DNA from: Dethiosulfatarculus sandiegensis
GTDB lineage: Bacteria > Desulfobacterota > Desulfarculia > Desulfarculales > Desulfarculaceae
Length of the DNA: 64,000 bases
NCBI RefSeq assembly: GCF_000931935.2
Contig: NZ_AZAC01000029.1
Span: forward strand, 62,001-126,000
Direction: 5' to 3'
Both the position numbers and the translations under genes were made by a program. This document shows, one piece after another, positions 1 to 8,849 of this stretch; positions within the stretch are counted from its first letter, which is position 1, and every line of letters begins with the position of its first letter. The notes under the pieces were generated by a model. It saw nothing but the letters and a program-made list of their open reading frames with translations, was not told where the DNA came from and searched no databases.

Positions 1-1
1 C

Positions 2-337
2 TGGCTTAAGCGTAAAGATCCCAGTCAGAGCCCGCTTTTGCTGAAGATTCTGCCCTGGGCCATTCCCCTGCCTTATATAGCCATGCAGGCCGGTTGGGTA
101 TTGGCCGAGGTGGGGCGGCAACCCTGGATAGTCTGGGGGCTGATGCGCACCAGCGACGCGGTGAGTCCTGTGGCCGCCAGTCAGGTGGGGGTGTCCCTTG
201 TGGCCTTTATTGCCATATACGGCCTCTTGGGAGCAGCGGCTTTTTACCTGATCTTCAAACATGCCCGCAAGGGGCCGGAACCCCTAGCGGCTTCTAAAGT
301 GAATTCGTCAGAGGGAAAGGAGGCGGCCCATGCTTGA
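2..337 (+). CDS. cydA: cytochrome bd ubiquinol oxidase subunit I, C-terminal part (cut by window edge)
   Basis: The frame is open from base 2, so the start lies outside the window; 111 residues are visible. The stretch GWVLAEVGRQPWIVWGLMRT is the conserved C-terminal CydA segment (GW-x3-E-x-GRQPW), with one membrane segment before it and one after it (VSLVAFIAIYGLLGAAAFYL). CydA binds hemes b558, b595 and d and oxidises quinol while reducing O2 to water without proton pumping. In anaerobes it mainly removes oxygen. The last 8 bases overlap cydB, so the two are co-transcribed and translationally coupled. A TTG at 38 gives an apparent internal start, but the conserved protein clearly continues upstream of it. 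Confidence 0.93.
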   Translation, partial: WLKRKDPSQSPLLLKILPWAIPLPYIAMQAGWVLAEVGRQPWIVWGLMRTSDAVSPVAASQVGVSLVAFIAIYGLLGAAAFYLIFKHARKGPEPLAASKVNSSEGKEAAHA

Positions 338-1355
338 GTCAGTTTGGTTTTTCCTGTGGGGAGTGCTTTGGGCTGTTTATTTCATGCTCGACGGTTTTGA
401 TTTGGGCGCAGGTGCGCTGATGCCTTTTCTGGCCGGCGATGAAAGGGAAAAGCGCCTGGTCTATAACGCCATGGGACCCTTTTGGGACGGCAACGAGGTA
501 TGGCTCATAACCGCCGGTGGGGTGACCTTTGCCGCCTTTCCCACTGCCTACGCGGTTATGTTCAGTTCGCTTTATTCTGCGCTTTTGTTGCTTTTATTTG
601 CCTTGATACTGAGGGGAGTGGCCTTTGAGTTCCGCTCCAAAGTGGATTCGGACGCCTGGCGCAAGCTATGGGACATTTGCCTTTTTATCGGCAGCGCAGC
701 CCCGGCTTTACTCTTGGGGGTGGCTTTTGCCAATATCTTCACGGGCATACCCATTGATGCCGAAGGGGTCTACCATGGGACTCTTTTCACTCTGCTGAAT
801 CCCTATGGCCTTATGGGCGGAGTTTTGTTTGTAATGCTCTTTTTAGTGCACGGCGCTCTTTGGCTGGCGATAAAGACCCCCAATGGACTAGGGCAAAAGG
901 CCCAAAAAACCGCCAAGGTTTTATGGCCGGTAATGGTGGTCGTGGCGGTGGCCTTTTTGGCGGCAACCGCCTTTTACACCAGACTGTATGAGAATTATCT
1001 GGCCATGCCGGTTCTGTGGTTGATTCCCCTGGCCTCGGTGGCGGCCATGCTTGTAAGCAGGTGGATGATGACCCGGAAAAGTTGGTGGAAGGCGTGGTTC
1101 GCCTCCAGCGCAGCTATTTTGTTTTGTGCGCTTTTCGGGGTGACCGGCATGTATCCCAATCTTTTGGCTTCAAGCCTTGATCCGGCATATAGCTTAAATA
1201 TCACCAATGCCGCCTCCAGCCCACTCACCCTCAAGATCATGCTCGGGGTGGCGTTGGTCATGGTGCCTGTGGTGATCTGCTATCAGGCCTGGGCTTACCA
1301 TATGTTCAGGCATCGCTTGACTGATGAGGATCTGGCCGGGGAAGAGGCTTATTAG
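330..1355 (+). CDS. cydB: cytochrome bd ubiquinol oxidase subunit II
   Basis: This is a 341-aa polytopic membrane protein, normal length for CydB. The N-terminus has the family signature (FFLWGVLWAVYFMLDGFDLGAG, then GPFWDGNEVWLI), with about eight hydrophobic segments following. CydB is the structural partner of the heme-bearing CydA in the quinol oxidase. The ATG at 330 has an AAGGAGG ribosome site about 7 bases upstream, inside the end of cydA. A strong intrinsic terminator follows, closing the cyd operon. Confidence 0.96.
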   Translation: MLESVWFFLWGVLWAVYFMLDGFDLGAGALMPFLAGDEREKRLVYNAMGPFWDGNEVWLITAGGVTFAAFPTAYAVMFSSLYSALLLLLFALILRGVAFEFRSKVDSDAWRKLWDICLFIGSAAPALLLGVAFANIFTGIPIDAEGVYHGTLFTLLNPYGLMGGVLFVMLFLVHGALWLAIKTPNGLGQKAQKTAKVLWPVMVVVAVAFLAATAFYTRLYENYLAMPVLWLIPLASVAAMLVSRWMMTRKSWWKAWFASSAAILFCALFGVTGMYPNLLASSLDPAYSLNITNAASSPLTLKIMLGVALVMVPVVICYQAWAYHMFRHRLTDEDLAGEEAY

Positions 1356-1441
1356 GAGTCTGGAGAACGATTCCCTCCTTGATTTAGAGGAAGAGGCTAA
1401 GCCGTCCTACTTGACCCCTTTTGCGAGCCTGTTCTAACATG

Positions 1442-1482
1442 CGGGCTGAACGGTGAAATCAGATACCGTTCAGCCCGTTTTT
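1442..1482 (+). terminator. intrinsic terminator of cydAB
   Basis: A perfect 13-bp stem (1442-1454 with 1465-1477, CGGGCTGAACGGT and its complement) with a 10-base loop is followed by five T. It lies 87 bases after the cydB stop and before the next gene's ribosome site. Confidence 0.9.
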
Positions 1483-1509
1483 ATCATGCAAAAAAAGGGG
1501 GTATGATTC

Positions 1510-2232
1510 ATGTCTGAGCATTTTGTTTTGATCCACGGCGCTTGGCACGGCGGATGGTGTTGGGACAAGGTTGTCAAGGAGCTCGAGGCCAGGGGGCACA
1601 CCGCCAGCGCACCCACTTTGCCGGACCCGGCGCTGGGCCTGAATCCGGCGGATATAACCTTGGATGATTACGTCCAGAGCCTGGCCAAGGTTCTCAATGC
1701 CCAGGAGAAAAAGGTTGTTTTGCTGGGTCACTCCAGTGCGGGGATTATCATGCAGGCCGCCGCACCCTTGGCTGCCGACAAAATAAGCCATCTTATTTTT
1801 CATAACGCCTTTGTATTGCCCCACGGCATGTGTCAGTTTGACCTGGTCCCTCCGGAGGTGAGCCAGGGAATGACCCAGGCGGCCCAGGCCTCACCTGACG
1901 GGTGCGTGCCGATTATGGAGGACTTTGTAAGAACCGCCCTGATGCCGGAAGAGTCGAAAGAGGTTCAGGATGATCTTATCGGCCGCCTGAACACTCAGCC
2001 CTTGGGGCTTTTCCTCGGCAAAATCGATAAAAAGCCCTTTGACGAACTTTTGATCCCCAAAAGTGTACTTTTCTGCAAAGACGATGCTTCCCTGCCGCCC
2101 GGGGGATATCTTGATATGGCTAAAAATTTGGGGGAGTATAACCTGGTTGAACTCTCGGGAGGGCATGAGTCCTTGTGGAGCAACCCGGCCTTTTTGACAG
2201 ACGGCATTCTCAAGGCGTCTGGCCTGGCCTAG
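1510..2232 (+). CDS. alpha/beta hydrolase (esterase-like, EstC/pyrethroid-hydrolase type)
   Basis: A 240-aa cytoplasmic protein with no signal peptide. It begins FVLIHGAWHGGWCWD, giving the oxyanion-hole HG motif. The nucleophile elbow is GHSSAG at about residue 75, and a C-terminal histidine sits in SGGHESLWSNP at about residue 218. This arrangement is typical of the small hydrolase group that includes plant methylesterases, salicylate esterases and EstC. The substrate cannot be told. A G-rich ribosome site (AAGGGGG) precedes the ATG. The gene stands alone between two terminators, so context gives no role. Confidence 0.85.
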   Translation: MSEHFVLIHGAWHGGWCWDKVVKELEARGHTASAPTLPDPALGLNPADITLDDYVQSLAKVLNAQEKKVVLLGHSSAGIIMQAAAPLAADKISHLIFHNAFVLPHGMCQFDLVPPEVSQGMTQAAQASPDGCVPIMEDFVRTALMPEESKEVQDDLIGRLNTQPLGLFLGKIDKKPFDELLIPKSVLFCKDDASLPPGGYLDMAKNLGEYNLVELSGGHESLWSNPAFLTDGILKASGLA

Positions 2233-2299
2233 CGTTAGAAACAATTCGTCATGGATTACCTTGACTTTTTTTGTTAAGTTTTCAGGGTTATTATCGGAT

Positions 2300-2345
2300 G
2301 CCGGTTGGCAAAGGATTTAGTTTGCCAACCGGCTTAAATTTTTCG
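2300..2345 (+). terminator. intrinsic terminator after the hydrolase gene
   Basis: A perfect 13-bp stem (GCCGGTTGGCAAA, 2300-2312, with 2321-2333) with an 8-base loop is followed by an AT-rich tract ending in five or more T. It lies between convergent genes and may also stop the minus-strand operon that ends at 2419. Confidence 0.88.
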
Positions 2346-2418
2346 GGGTGGTGCACCCTTGCTGGTTTTGCAGGCATCATCTCTCCATCTGCTCCCACTG
2401 CCCGCCTGATCAGCAAGA

Positions 2419-3927
2419 CTAGAAACTGTATTTGAGTTTTACAAACACCCGGTCCTTGTCTCCCGCCGCTTCAAAAGGCCGGTGCTCGCCTGATTGATAC
2501 AAGACCAGCCCACCTATGAAATGCCAATGGCTGGTGAGTTCATATTCTCCTTCCAAACGCTGGAATCCCCCCTGGTCCAGGCCCAGGCCAAAGGCCGAGG
2601 CCAAAAAGGTCATGGTGAGCCGGTCGTGCATCAGGTCCCGGCTGATGCGCAACGCCCATTGGAAATCATCTTCCTTGGGGTTTTCCGGTGAATTTTCCAG
2701 GATCTGGTCAAAATCGAACATATGCCGGTTGGCTGCTTCCAGGGAAATTGTGGTCTCGTGAATGCCGGAATATTCCACTCCCAACAGCAGGTCCAGGCGG
2801 GATTTTTCCTCTTGGGGGAGGGCCAGGAATTTGAATCCCTCAAACCAGGCGGCCTCGCCTTTGAAAAGCCAGTTGCCCTTGACCAGGTTTACAGCCGCGC
2901 CGAGCATGTAAAGCCTTTCATGCTCCCGAACAATCCCCTGGTTGCCCCGGGCCAGATGACCGTTGTCATTGTAAAAATAGGCACCATACAGGGAGTAGTC
3001 CCAACCCGAGAAGTTCTGTTCCAGGCTGAGGGCAAACTCTGTGTTGTCCAGGTGGGAGCGGGGCTTGATATCTTCAGGCGGCCTTGATGGGGCCGAGTAG
3101 AAATTGCTGCCAAAGGCGGGATCCTTGTTAAAGCGGATCTCGTTCAACAAGATGGCCGAGAGATGCAGGCCTGCGGGATAATAGTCCAGTTTGGTCATGA
3201 CCACCGGCAGGCGCAGGTCTTCAATATCAGTCATGCCCGGCTCCCGGTAATCCATGGGGTTCAGCACATCCGTGACCCTTATGTTGTCCGAACGCCCCCA
3301 CACCACAATCTGACGCCCCAGCTTAAGGTCCAGGTTGGAAAGCAATGATCCCCTGAGCCAGAGCTCGTCAAATTCCACTTGGCTTTCACGGGAGGCCAGG
3401 TCCGGGCCGGTGTAGTCGTCTCTGCCGTTTATGCTGAAGGCGGCGTCATAAAAAGCGTCACCCGAGATCCTGAAATCCCAGTTTTGGGGCAGCTCCACAT
3501 CCGCCTGCAAGGAGATCTCTCCCCTTAAGCTGTCCAAGCCCCTGTGGTCGGTCTGACCCGGAGCCGGCGGGTTTGCGTCCAGGTTGGCCACGGACCTGAA
3601 GGTCAGGTCTCCTTCAATATCCAGCCATTGGGGCAGGCTAAAGGCCTGGTCCTGGGAAACGGATTCCTTGGGCGACGGGCTTTTTGTCTCTTCAAAGCCC
3701 TTTAAAACATCCAGAGAGTCCTGGGGCGGGTCGGCTTTTTTTTCTTCAAAACCCTGCAAAACCGAATCATAGGAACCTGTATTTTGAGGTTCTGGTTCGG
3801 AGTTGAATCCTTCGAGCATCTGATCCAGGGATTTCGTCTCCGCCCTGGCGGCATCCGGTCCTGTCAAGCCCCATAGACAAAACAGGGCCAGCAATAGGGG
3901 CATGATTTTTGCCCTGGTTCTGAACAC
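2419..3927 (-). CDS. DUF1302-type outer-membrane beta-barrel protein
   Basis: I chose the GTG at 3927: AAGGAG lies 9 bases upstream and the product (502 aa) then starts with a basic n-region, a hydrophobic core (MPLLLALFCLWGLTG) and an AxA-type cleavage site. Next comes a low-complexity linker with repeated Q/GFEE-K units (about residues 30-95). The rest is rich in alternating polar/aromatic strands and ends KLKYSF, a C-terminal aromatic typical of outer-membrane barrels. The segment VWGRSDNIRVTDVLNPMDYR resembles DUF1302 proteins. These often neighbour RND/MMPL exporters, as here, so it is probably the outer-membrane partner of the system encoded just upstream. The transported substrate is unknown. 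Confidence 0.75.
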   Translation of the reverse strand: MFRTRAKIMPLLLALFCLWGLTGPDAARAETKSLDQMLEGFNSEPEPQNTGSYDSVLQGFEEKKADPPQDSLDVLKGFEETKSPSPKESVSQDQAFSLPQWLDIEGDLTFRSVANLDANPPAPGQTDHRGLDSLRGEISLQADVELPQNWDFRISGDAFYDAAFSINGRDDYTGPDLASRESQVEFDELWLRGSLLSNLDLKLGRQIVVWGRSDNIRVTDVLNPMDYREPGMTDIEDLRLPVVMTKLDYYPAGLHLSAILLNEIRFNKDPAFGSNFYSAPSRPPEDIKPRSHLDNTEFALSLEQNFSGWDYSLYGAYFYNDNGHLARGNQGIVREHERLYMLGAAVNLVKGNWLFKGEAAWFEGFKFLALPQEEKSRLDLLLGVEYSGIHETTISLEAANRHMFDFDQILENSPENPKEDDFQWALRISRDLMHDRLTMTFLASAFGLGLDQGGFQRLEGEYELTSHWHFIGGLVLYQSGEHRPFEAAGDKDRVFVKLKYSF

Positions 3928-4011
3928 GTTTTCCTGCTCCTTGAGAAATAGCCTGTCACCAAAAATCACATCTAAAAAGAATTCCGATCCAACGGCCAAA
4001 GGCTTAAGGGC

Positions 4012-4047
4012 CGCCCGGCAGGTTACCTGAGAGCAGCCTGCCGGGCG
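4012..4047 (-). other. intercistronic hairpin
   Basis: A perfect 11-bp stem (CGCCCGGCAGG, 4012-4022, with 4037-4047) and 14-base loop lies about 20 bases after the stop of the LolA-like gene and before the outer-membrane protein gene. There is no T-run on the minus strand, so it more likely stabilises or processes the mRNA than terminates it. Confidence 0.6.
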
Positions 4048-4066
4048 CGGAGTTTAAAATCCCGGT

Positions 4067-4891
4067 TTATAGCCCCTTGGCCAAACGCCTCTTGGTAAAG
4101 ATGCTCCAATCCAGGTTTTGGTTGAATTTGACGTTGTCTCGCGTAAGCACTGTCTTGTGCAGGGTCTGTTTACCCCTGACCGTGCGCATGTTGACCTTGC
4201 TTGCCACCCAGATGCCGTCTATCTGCTTAAGCTCTTTGGTGTCGAAGTATTTCAGTTTCTTACCTTCGCGCACAAAGTTGATTCCCCTCACCACCATAAA
4301 GATGTCCTTGCGTACAATCAATATGCTCTTGGTGTAGCCATACATCATAACCACCCTGTCGGACTTGGGGATGGACTCGATAATCCAGCAGTCGTGACCC
4401 TGGACCTTGGTCTCTTTGAGGATTTTGTAGTTGTAGTTCTCAATATCCCTTTTGTTCATATCCGCATAGGAGAAGTCTGAGCCCATGAAAGGCTTGGACT
4501 GGTCCGAGCTGGCAATGCGCTTGATTTTTTTCAGGGCGGGCAGATACATCCACTGATCGTCATCCTTTTCCGGATTCCGGTAATCATAGGTTAAAAAGCC
4601 CGTGTCCTTAACATCCGCCGGTTCAGTGAAGAATATGATCTTCCAGGTGTCGCGGCCCTTGTCCCTGCTGAAGCTCTTCATGGACCGAGCCCTTTGGTTG
4701 CCGTTTTTATCGATCAGGATCATGCCCATATCGGCGGTCATATGGTCGCCGTCATCCCTGGCGTCGACCTTTTCCATTATCTGGTCTGCGCTGAGGCCGG
4801 CTGTGGCCTGGCCTGCTCCTGTCAGGAAGACAAGGGTCAGGGCCAGAGCGAAAAGCAGAAGCGGGTTTGGTTTGAATCTGGAAAACGGCAT
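4067..4891 (-). CDS. outer membrane lipoprotein-sorting protein (LolA-like periplasmic carrier)
   Basis: The ATG at 4891 has AAGGAG 8 bases upstream and gives a 274-aa protein with a signal peptide (hydrophobic core LLLFALALTLVFLTG). The mature part starts LSADQIMEKVDARDDGDHMTADM and carries motifs usual in the MMPL-associated LolA-like family (FLTYDYRNPEKDDDQWMYLP, SDFSYADM). The LolA fold is a half-barrel that carries a lipid chain across the periplasm. Its position between an RND exporter gene and an outer-membrane barrel gene suggests it shuttles a lipid or lipidated molecule between them. The cargo is inferred, not seen. Confidence 0.85.
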   Translation of the reverse strand: MPFSRFKPNPLLLFALALTLVFLTGAGQATAGLSADQIMEKVDARDDGDHMTADMGMILIDKNGNQRARSMKSFSRDKGRDTWKIIFFTEPADVKDTGFLTYDYRNPEKDDDQWMYLPALKKIKRIASSDQSKPFMGSDFSYADMNKRDIENYNYKILKETKVQGHDCWIIESIPKSDRVVMMYGYTKSILIVRKDIFMVVRGINFVREGKKLKYFDTKELKQIDGIWVASKVNMRTVRGKQTLHKTVLTRDNVKFNQNLDWSIFTKRRLAKGL

Positions 4892-4928
4892 CTTTATTCT
4901 CCTTGGTTGCTTAAGATTCATCATGAGA

Positions 4929-7382
4929 TTACTGGGCCGCAGCCTGGGCCGAAGCCTCGGGTTTGTCTTTTTTATGGGCCAGAACCATCAGGGCCGGAGC
5001 CAGGAAAAAGTCCGCGGCCAGGGCCAGAAGGATGGTTGTGCCGGTCAAGAGTCCGAAATGGAACAGGTTGTTCATGCTGGCAAACATGTAGAGGAAAAAA
5101 CCTGCGCAAAGCACGATGCTGGTTACCAGCATGGCCCTGCCGGTGGTGAAAAGGGTGAGCCTGATGGACTCGGCCACGTTATTGGTCTCAAAGTAATAGC
5201 GTCTGAAGTTGTGCATGAAGTGAACCGTATCATCCACCGCCAGGCCGATGGCAATGGAACCGATCAGCATGGTGTACATATCCAGGGGGATGTTAAACCA
5301 TCCCATGATGCCCATGGTGATAAAGATCGGCAACAGGTTGGGGAACATGGAAAGCACTCCTAAGCGGATGCTTCCAATTAAAAGGATCATCAGGAATGTG
5401 ATAACCATAAAGGCCAGGATGTAACTCTCGGCCGCGCTCATGACGCTGGCGTTCATGACCCTCACCAAAAGAGGGACCATGCCGGTGATGGTGACCTTGG
5501 CCTTGCCGTCAAAGGCCTCGTTAAAGTGTTTGGTCAGCCTGTCCAAAGCCGGGTTTTGGGCCACCGTGTCCATCCAGGGGCTAAGGATGCTGAAGCGGGC
5601 TACGCTGAAGCTGGTGTCGACCACATCCTCCAGGTCATCTGATCCACTGTTTTCAAAGAGCAAGAACTCCTGAGGTATCAGTGCCGGATTTTGGGGAACC
5701 TTGTATTTAGCCGGATTGTTTTCATTCAAGGCCTGGTTGATCTCCTTCAAAATGTCCACCAGGCTCAAGGTGTTGCCCACCCTGAATCTTCCGTGTTTAA
5801 AGGCCTCTACTTCCTTTTCCATGCGGTCCAGGGTGTTCAGCACGGCAAGATCGTATAGGCCGTTTTCCTTGCCTGTGTCGATAAGCACTTCCATGTTTAC
5901 CGAGCTGTCAAAGACCTGATTCAGAAATTCGGTGTCCAGGCGCACAGGGCTGTTTTCAGGCAGCCATATCAGGGGGTCGTGGCTTAAGGTCAAACGGCTG
6001 AATCCCGCCACCGAAGCCAGGGTCAAAACCAGGCACACCAGGACAATGGCCTTGGCCCTTTTGGCTGAAAAGATGGAGATCCAGTTCAAGATGCCGTCCA
6101 TGCGGGCGTGATGGTTTGCCTTTGCCTTTTTATGCTTGGGCTTGATCGGGATAATGGCCAAAAGGGTTGGCAGAAGCACTACGGTGTAAACCAGGGAGAG
6201 CATAACGCCTGTGGAGGCGAATATTCCAAGGGCTGATACCGGGGCGATTTCGGCCATGGCAAAAGAGGCCAGTCCCGCGGCAGTGGTGAGGCTGGTTATG
6301 ACAACCGCCAGGCCCGAGTGTCCCAGGGCATGCACTATGGATTCTTTTTTACCCATTCCCTGGTTTAAGGCCTGATAAAAAATTGAGAGTATGTGAACAC
6401 TTGCGCCCACTCCCACTGCCAGCAAAAAGGAAGGCAGGATCATGGTGGGAACGGAGAACGATGTGCCGCTTAAGGCCATGAGCCCCAGGGTGCTGATAAC
6501 CGAAAAAGCCACCACTAAAAGAGGCAACACCACACCTGTTATCCTGCGGAACAGGATGAACAAAAGGGTTCCAATGGCAATAAGGGCCAGGCGTACGAAG
6601 AAGGCGGTGTCTTGCTGGACTGCGCTGGAAAGAAAATGGGTGACGCTGGGAGAGCCGGCCATGCGGATGGGTAAGTCGGGGCCCCGATAGCGGTCTGCTA
6701 TATTCTTTATGGCTACAACCACTTCGCTGTTCTGGGCGCCGGTGATATAGGTGTGGCCTGAACGCCCATTTTCAAGGGGTTTGTCCTTAGTTTCGGGTTC
6801 GTCAAATCCCTCCAGCAGGCTTTGGGTGTCCTTCCTGGCCTCACTGACCCGGGCATAGGTCTTGATGGTGATATTGGTGGTCTTGCCGTCTTTGCTTATA
6901 AGCCGGTTCAAGTAAAGGGGATTTTGCATGACCCTTTGCTCAAGGGCCTGCATTTCCTCTTTGTTCCGGGGCATGTCCTCCAGCAGATCCTCCACAATGA
7001 GCCGGTCGCCCTCGCCCCTGGTGTTGCGGGCGTTGATCAGGCTGGTCACCTCGTCCACATAGGGAACTTTGTCTTCCAGCTCCCGGTGCATTTTCTTGAG
7101 CTTTTCCAAGAAGGCTTGATCAAATATTTTGGGAGGAGTGAGGGAGAGGATTACCGTTTCATCCCTGCCGAACTGGTCCCGGAAACGGTCATAGGTGACC
7201 AGGGCGGGGTCTGTTTTATGCAGAAAACCCTCGGTTGAGGTGTCCATGACCAGGTTGCGGGTAAATGAACCCAAACCCGCAACCAGGGCCAGCATTAAAA
7301 TGAGAACTATGAATCTGTACCTGATTAAAACACCGGCAAAAGATTCGAAACCCTTTTCAATATCTTTTCTGATCTGACTCAT
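4929..7382 (-). CDS. RND-superfamily exporter of the MMPL/HpnN type
   Basis: An 817-aa inner-membrane protein from ATG 7382 (GGAG about 11 bases upstream). It has the duplicated RND layout: TM1 near residue 25, a periplasmic domain to about 225, five TM segments to about 420, TM7 near 445, a second periplasmic domain to about 640 and five final TM segments. Motifs at equivalent places in the two halves are GASVHILSIFYQAL and DDTVHFMHNFRRYY; the acidic pair in the second is typical of proton relay. MMPL-type pumps move lipids or hydrophobic compounds out of the inner membrane. It is followed directly by the LolA-like and barrel genes and preceded by a TetR gene. The lysine-rich linker KPKHKKAKANHH is cytoplasmic. 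Confidence 0.92.
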   Translation of the reverse strand: MSQIRKDIEKGFESFAGVLIRYRFIVLILMLALVAGLGSFTRNLVMDTSTEGFLHKTDPALVTYDRFRDQFGRDETVILSLTPPKIFDQAFLEKLKKMHRELEDKVPYVDEVTSLINARNTRGEGDRLIVEDLLEDMPRNKEEMQALEQRVMQNPLYLNRLISKDGKTTNITIKTYARVSEARKDTQSLLEGFDEPETKDKPLENGRSGHTYITGAQNSEVVVAIKNIADRYRGPDLPIRMAGSPSVTHFLSSAVQQDTAFFVRLALIAIGTLLFILFRRITGVVLPLLVVAFSVISTLGLMALSGTSFSVPTMILPSFLLAVGVGASVHILSIFYQALNQGMGKKESIVHALGHSGLAVVITSLTTAAGLASFAMAEIAPVSALGIFASTGVMLSLVYTVVLLPTLLAIIPIKPKHKKAKANHHARMDGILNWISIFSAKRAKAIVLVCLVLTLASVAGFSRLTLSHDPLIWLPENSPVRLDTEFLNQVFDSSVNMEVLIDTGKENGLYDLAVLNTLDRMEKEVEAFKHGRFRVGNTLSLVDILKEINQALNENNPAKYKVPQNPALIPQEFLLFENSGSDDLEDVVDTSFSVARFSILSPWMDTVAQNPALDRLTKHFNEAFDGKAKVTITGMVPLLVRVMNASVMSAAESYILAFMVITFLMILLIGSIRLGVLSMFPNLLPIFITMGIMGWFNIPLDMYTMLIGSIAIGLAVDDTVHFMHNFRRYYFETNNVAESIRLTLFTTGRAMLVTSIVLCAGFFLYMFASMNNLFHFGLLTGTTILLALAADFFLAPALMVLAHKKDKPEASAQAAAQ

Positions 7383-7467
7383 TATTAAAATGGCTCCACT
7401 GTACAATTGGGTGATAGCTCGAGTTTTTAACCGGTTTTCACCTTGATCCGCTCTGAACCGGCCGCTT

Positions 7468-7686
7468 TCAGGCCTGTTCGAGGCAGGCGGTCAAAACCCG
7501 GCTGAACTCCACCTCTAAAAAAAATTGTTTAAGGGCAATAGTCTCGGCGATTCGATCCAACAAAGGGCAAGAAAGGAAAAAGATCATGATTGTGAGGCAA
7601 AGCAGCAGGACCAAACCTGGAGCGCCTACTAACCGGTCCGGGGTGCATAAAGCCGGGTTCTTTGTTAATGGTCGTACCTGTGCCAT
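7468..7686 (-). CDS. possible 72-aa single-pass membrane protein (uncertain)
   Basis: An ATG at 7686 has AAGG about 10 bases upstream and opens a 72-codon frame with one strong hydrophobic segment (residues about 23-43, APGLVLLLCLTIMIFFLSC). It would sit between the TetR gene and the exporter gene on the same strand. I recognise no family, and the 385-base gap could equally be an untranslated spacer. Conservation in relatives would decide. Confidence 0.28.
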   Translation of the reverse strand: MAQVRPLTKNPALCTPDRLVGAPGLVLLLCLTIMIFFLSCPLLDRIAETIALKQFFLEVEFSRVLTACLEQA

Positions 7687-7767
7687 CAAAGCACCTTGCT
7701 TCCCTTTCCAAAGACGTGAATTTTGAGCTGTCAGAAGCTTAAATCCTGTTTTGCTTTTGGATTCGCC

Positions 7768-8496
7768 TTAACCGGGGGGCGCCTGATCCCCCTTGTTACA
7801 GTACGGAGAGGTTTGGTCCTCAGCTGCTGACTGCGAGCAGAGAAGCTCGAAAACACCTGTGTAACCGTGCAGGCAAAATTCGGTCATCAGCTGGCAATAG
7901 CGATCAAAGAATTGCTCGTCTTTTCTTATGGCCCCTACTTTTTCGATTATAGGCATGAGTAGAAAATGCGATGCCGTGGCAGAGTTGAAGGCGGGGCCGA
8001 TTATACCAAAGGCCTCCAGGGTGCTCGGGTCCTGGGGAAGCAGATGCTCGGTGAGATTTGAGAAACGTTTCAAAACCTGTTTCCACCAGGCGGCTTTTAT
8101 CTCCGCGTTTCTGGGAGAATCAAGGGGCATCTCCATCATCACCACCCGCACCAGGTTGGGATTCTCAACATAAAAGCGTATCACTTTTTCAGTGAACTGC
8201 CTGAAATAAGAATCATAATCCTTTATGGATTCAATCTCCGCATCTCCAATAACTTCTTCGACTATGGCAGTGAACCGGATGAAATATTTCTCTAAAAGCG
8301 CCTCTAAGAGACCTTGCTTGGAGCCGTAGAAATAGCTGATCATGGCGACATTGACCCCAGCCTCTTTGGCTATTTCCCGAACTCCGGTGGCTGTTGAGCT
8401 TTTTTGCCCAAAGAGCTTTACCGCCGCCTCAAAAATGCGTTCCTTGGGGGTGGTTTCCGTTTGGTCTTGAGGCGCGTTTTTATTGTTCATAGCCAT
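7768..8496 (-). CDS. TetR/AcrR-family transcriptional repressor
   Basis: A 242-aa protein. The N-terminal TetR helix-turn-helix spans about residues 17-65 (RIFEAAVKLFGQKSSTATGV, AKEAGVNVAMISYFYGSKQ). The C-terminal ligand domain is of the TetR_C type seen in CecR/YbiH-like regulators, by my reading. It is the first gene of the minus-strand set leading into the exporter, LolA-like and outer-membrane genes. Three copies of one palindrome cover its promoter, so negative autoregulation and control of the export genes are likely. The inducer is unknown; a fatty-acyl or lipid signal would fit. Either ATG at 8496 or 8490 could start it. Confidence 0.92.
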   Translation of the reverse strand: MAMNNKNAPQDQTETTPKERIFEAAVKLFGQKSSTATGVREIAKEAGVNVAMISYFYGSKQGLLEALLEKYFIRFTAIVEEVIGDAEIESIKDYDSYFRQFTEKVIRFYVENPNLVRVVMMEMPLDSPRNAEIKAAWWKQVLKRFSNLTEHLLPQDPSTLEAFGIIGPAFNSATASHFLLMPIIEKVGAIRKDEQFFDRYCQLMTEFCLHGYTGVFELLCSQSAAEDQTSPYCNKGDQAPPG

Positions 8497-8524
8497 TTTG
8501 CGTACCTTTTGCTTGGTAGTTAAA

Positions 8525-8603
8525 CAAACGTTTGAGAATCAGAGTCTAGAAGTTAAACAAACGTTTGTCAAGTTTTTAGCTGGAAAAATTAAACAAACGT
8601 TTG
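8525..8603. promoter_or_regulatory. three identical TetR-type operator palindromes
   Basis: CAAACGTTTG occurs at 8525-8534, 8558-8567 and 8594-8603. On the minus strand each copy is followed by TTTAA, so the shared unit is CAAACGTTTGTTTAA. Start-to-start spacing is 33 and 36 bases, close to three and three and a half DNA turns. One copy lies just after the predicted start of transcription, one in the -35/-10 spacer and one upstream. They sit directly in front of a TetR-family gene, the usual place for autoregulatory operators. Confidence 0.85.
8543..8571 (-). promoter_or_regulatory. sigma-70-like promoter of the TetR gene
   Basis: On the minus strand TTGACA (8571-8566), a 17-base spacer and TAGACT (8548-8543) are followed by an expected start near 8536. 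The middle CAAACGTTTG copy overlaps the -35 edge and spacer, and the first copy sits at about +2 to +11, so repressor binding would block RNA polymerase. Confidence 0.75.
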
Positions 8604-8849
8604 ATGGTGTTGTTTGTAAGGCCGCCTTGCTCTGTGAAAACAATTAGATAAGCGATGTATAAGGATTAACTAATAACAGGTGATTGCTGTTGGGTGATTC
8701 CCGGCTGATTTGGTTTTTTTTACTCGGGAGAGTTTAAAAAAGGAAGTTGCCCGTAGACAGTGCTTTTCCGGAACAGGTCTTGGCTAAAACGGAATGACTT
8801 ATTTGAATATTAAGCAGGGGAAAGCCTTGGAAGGGCTTTCCCCGGAAGA

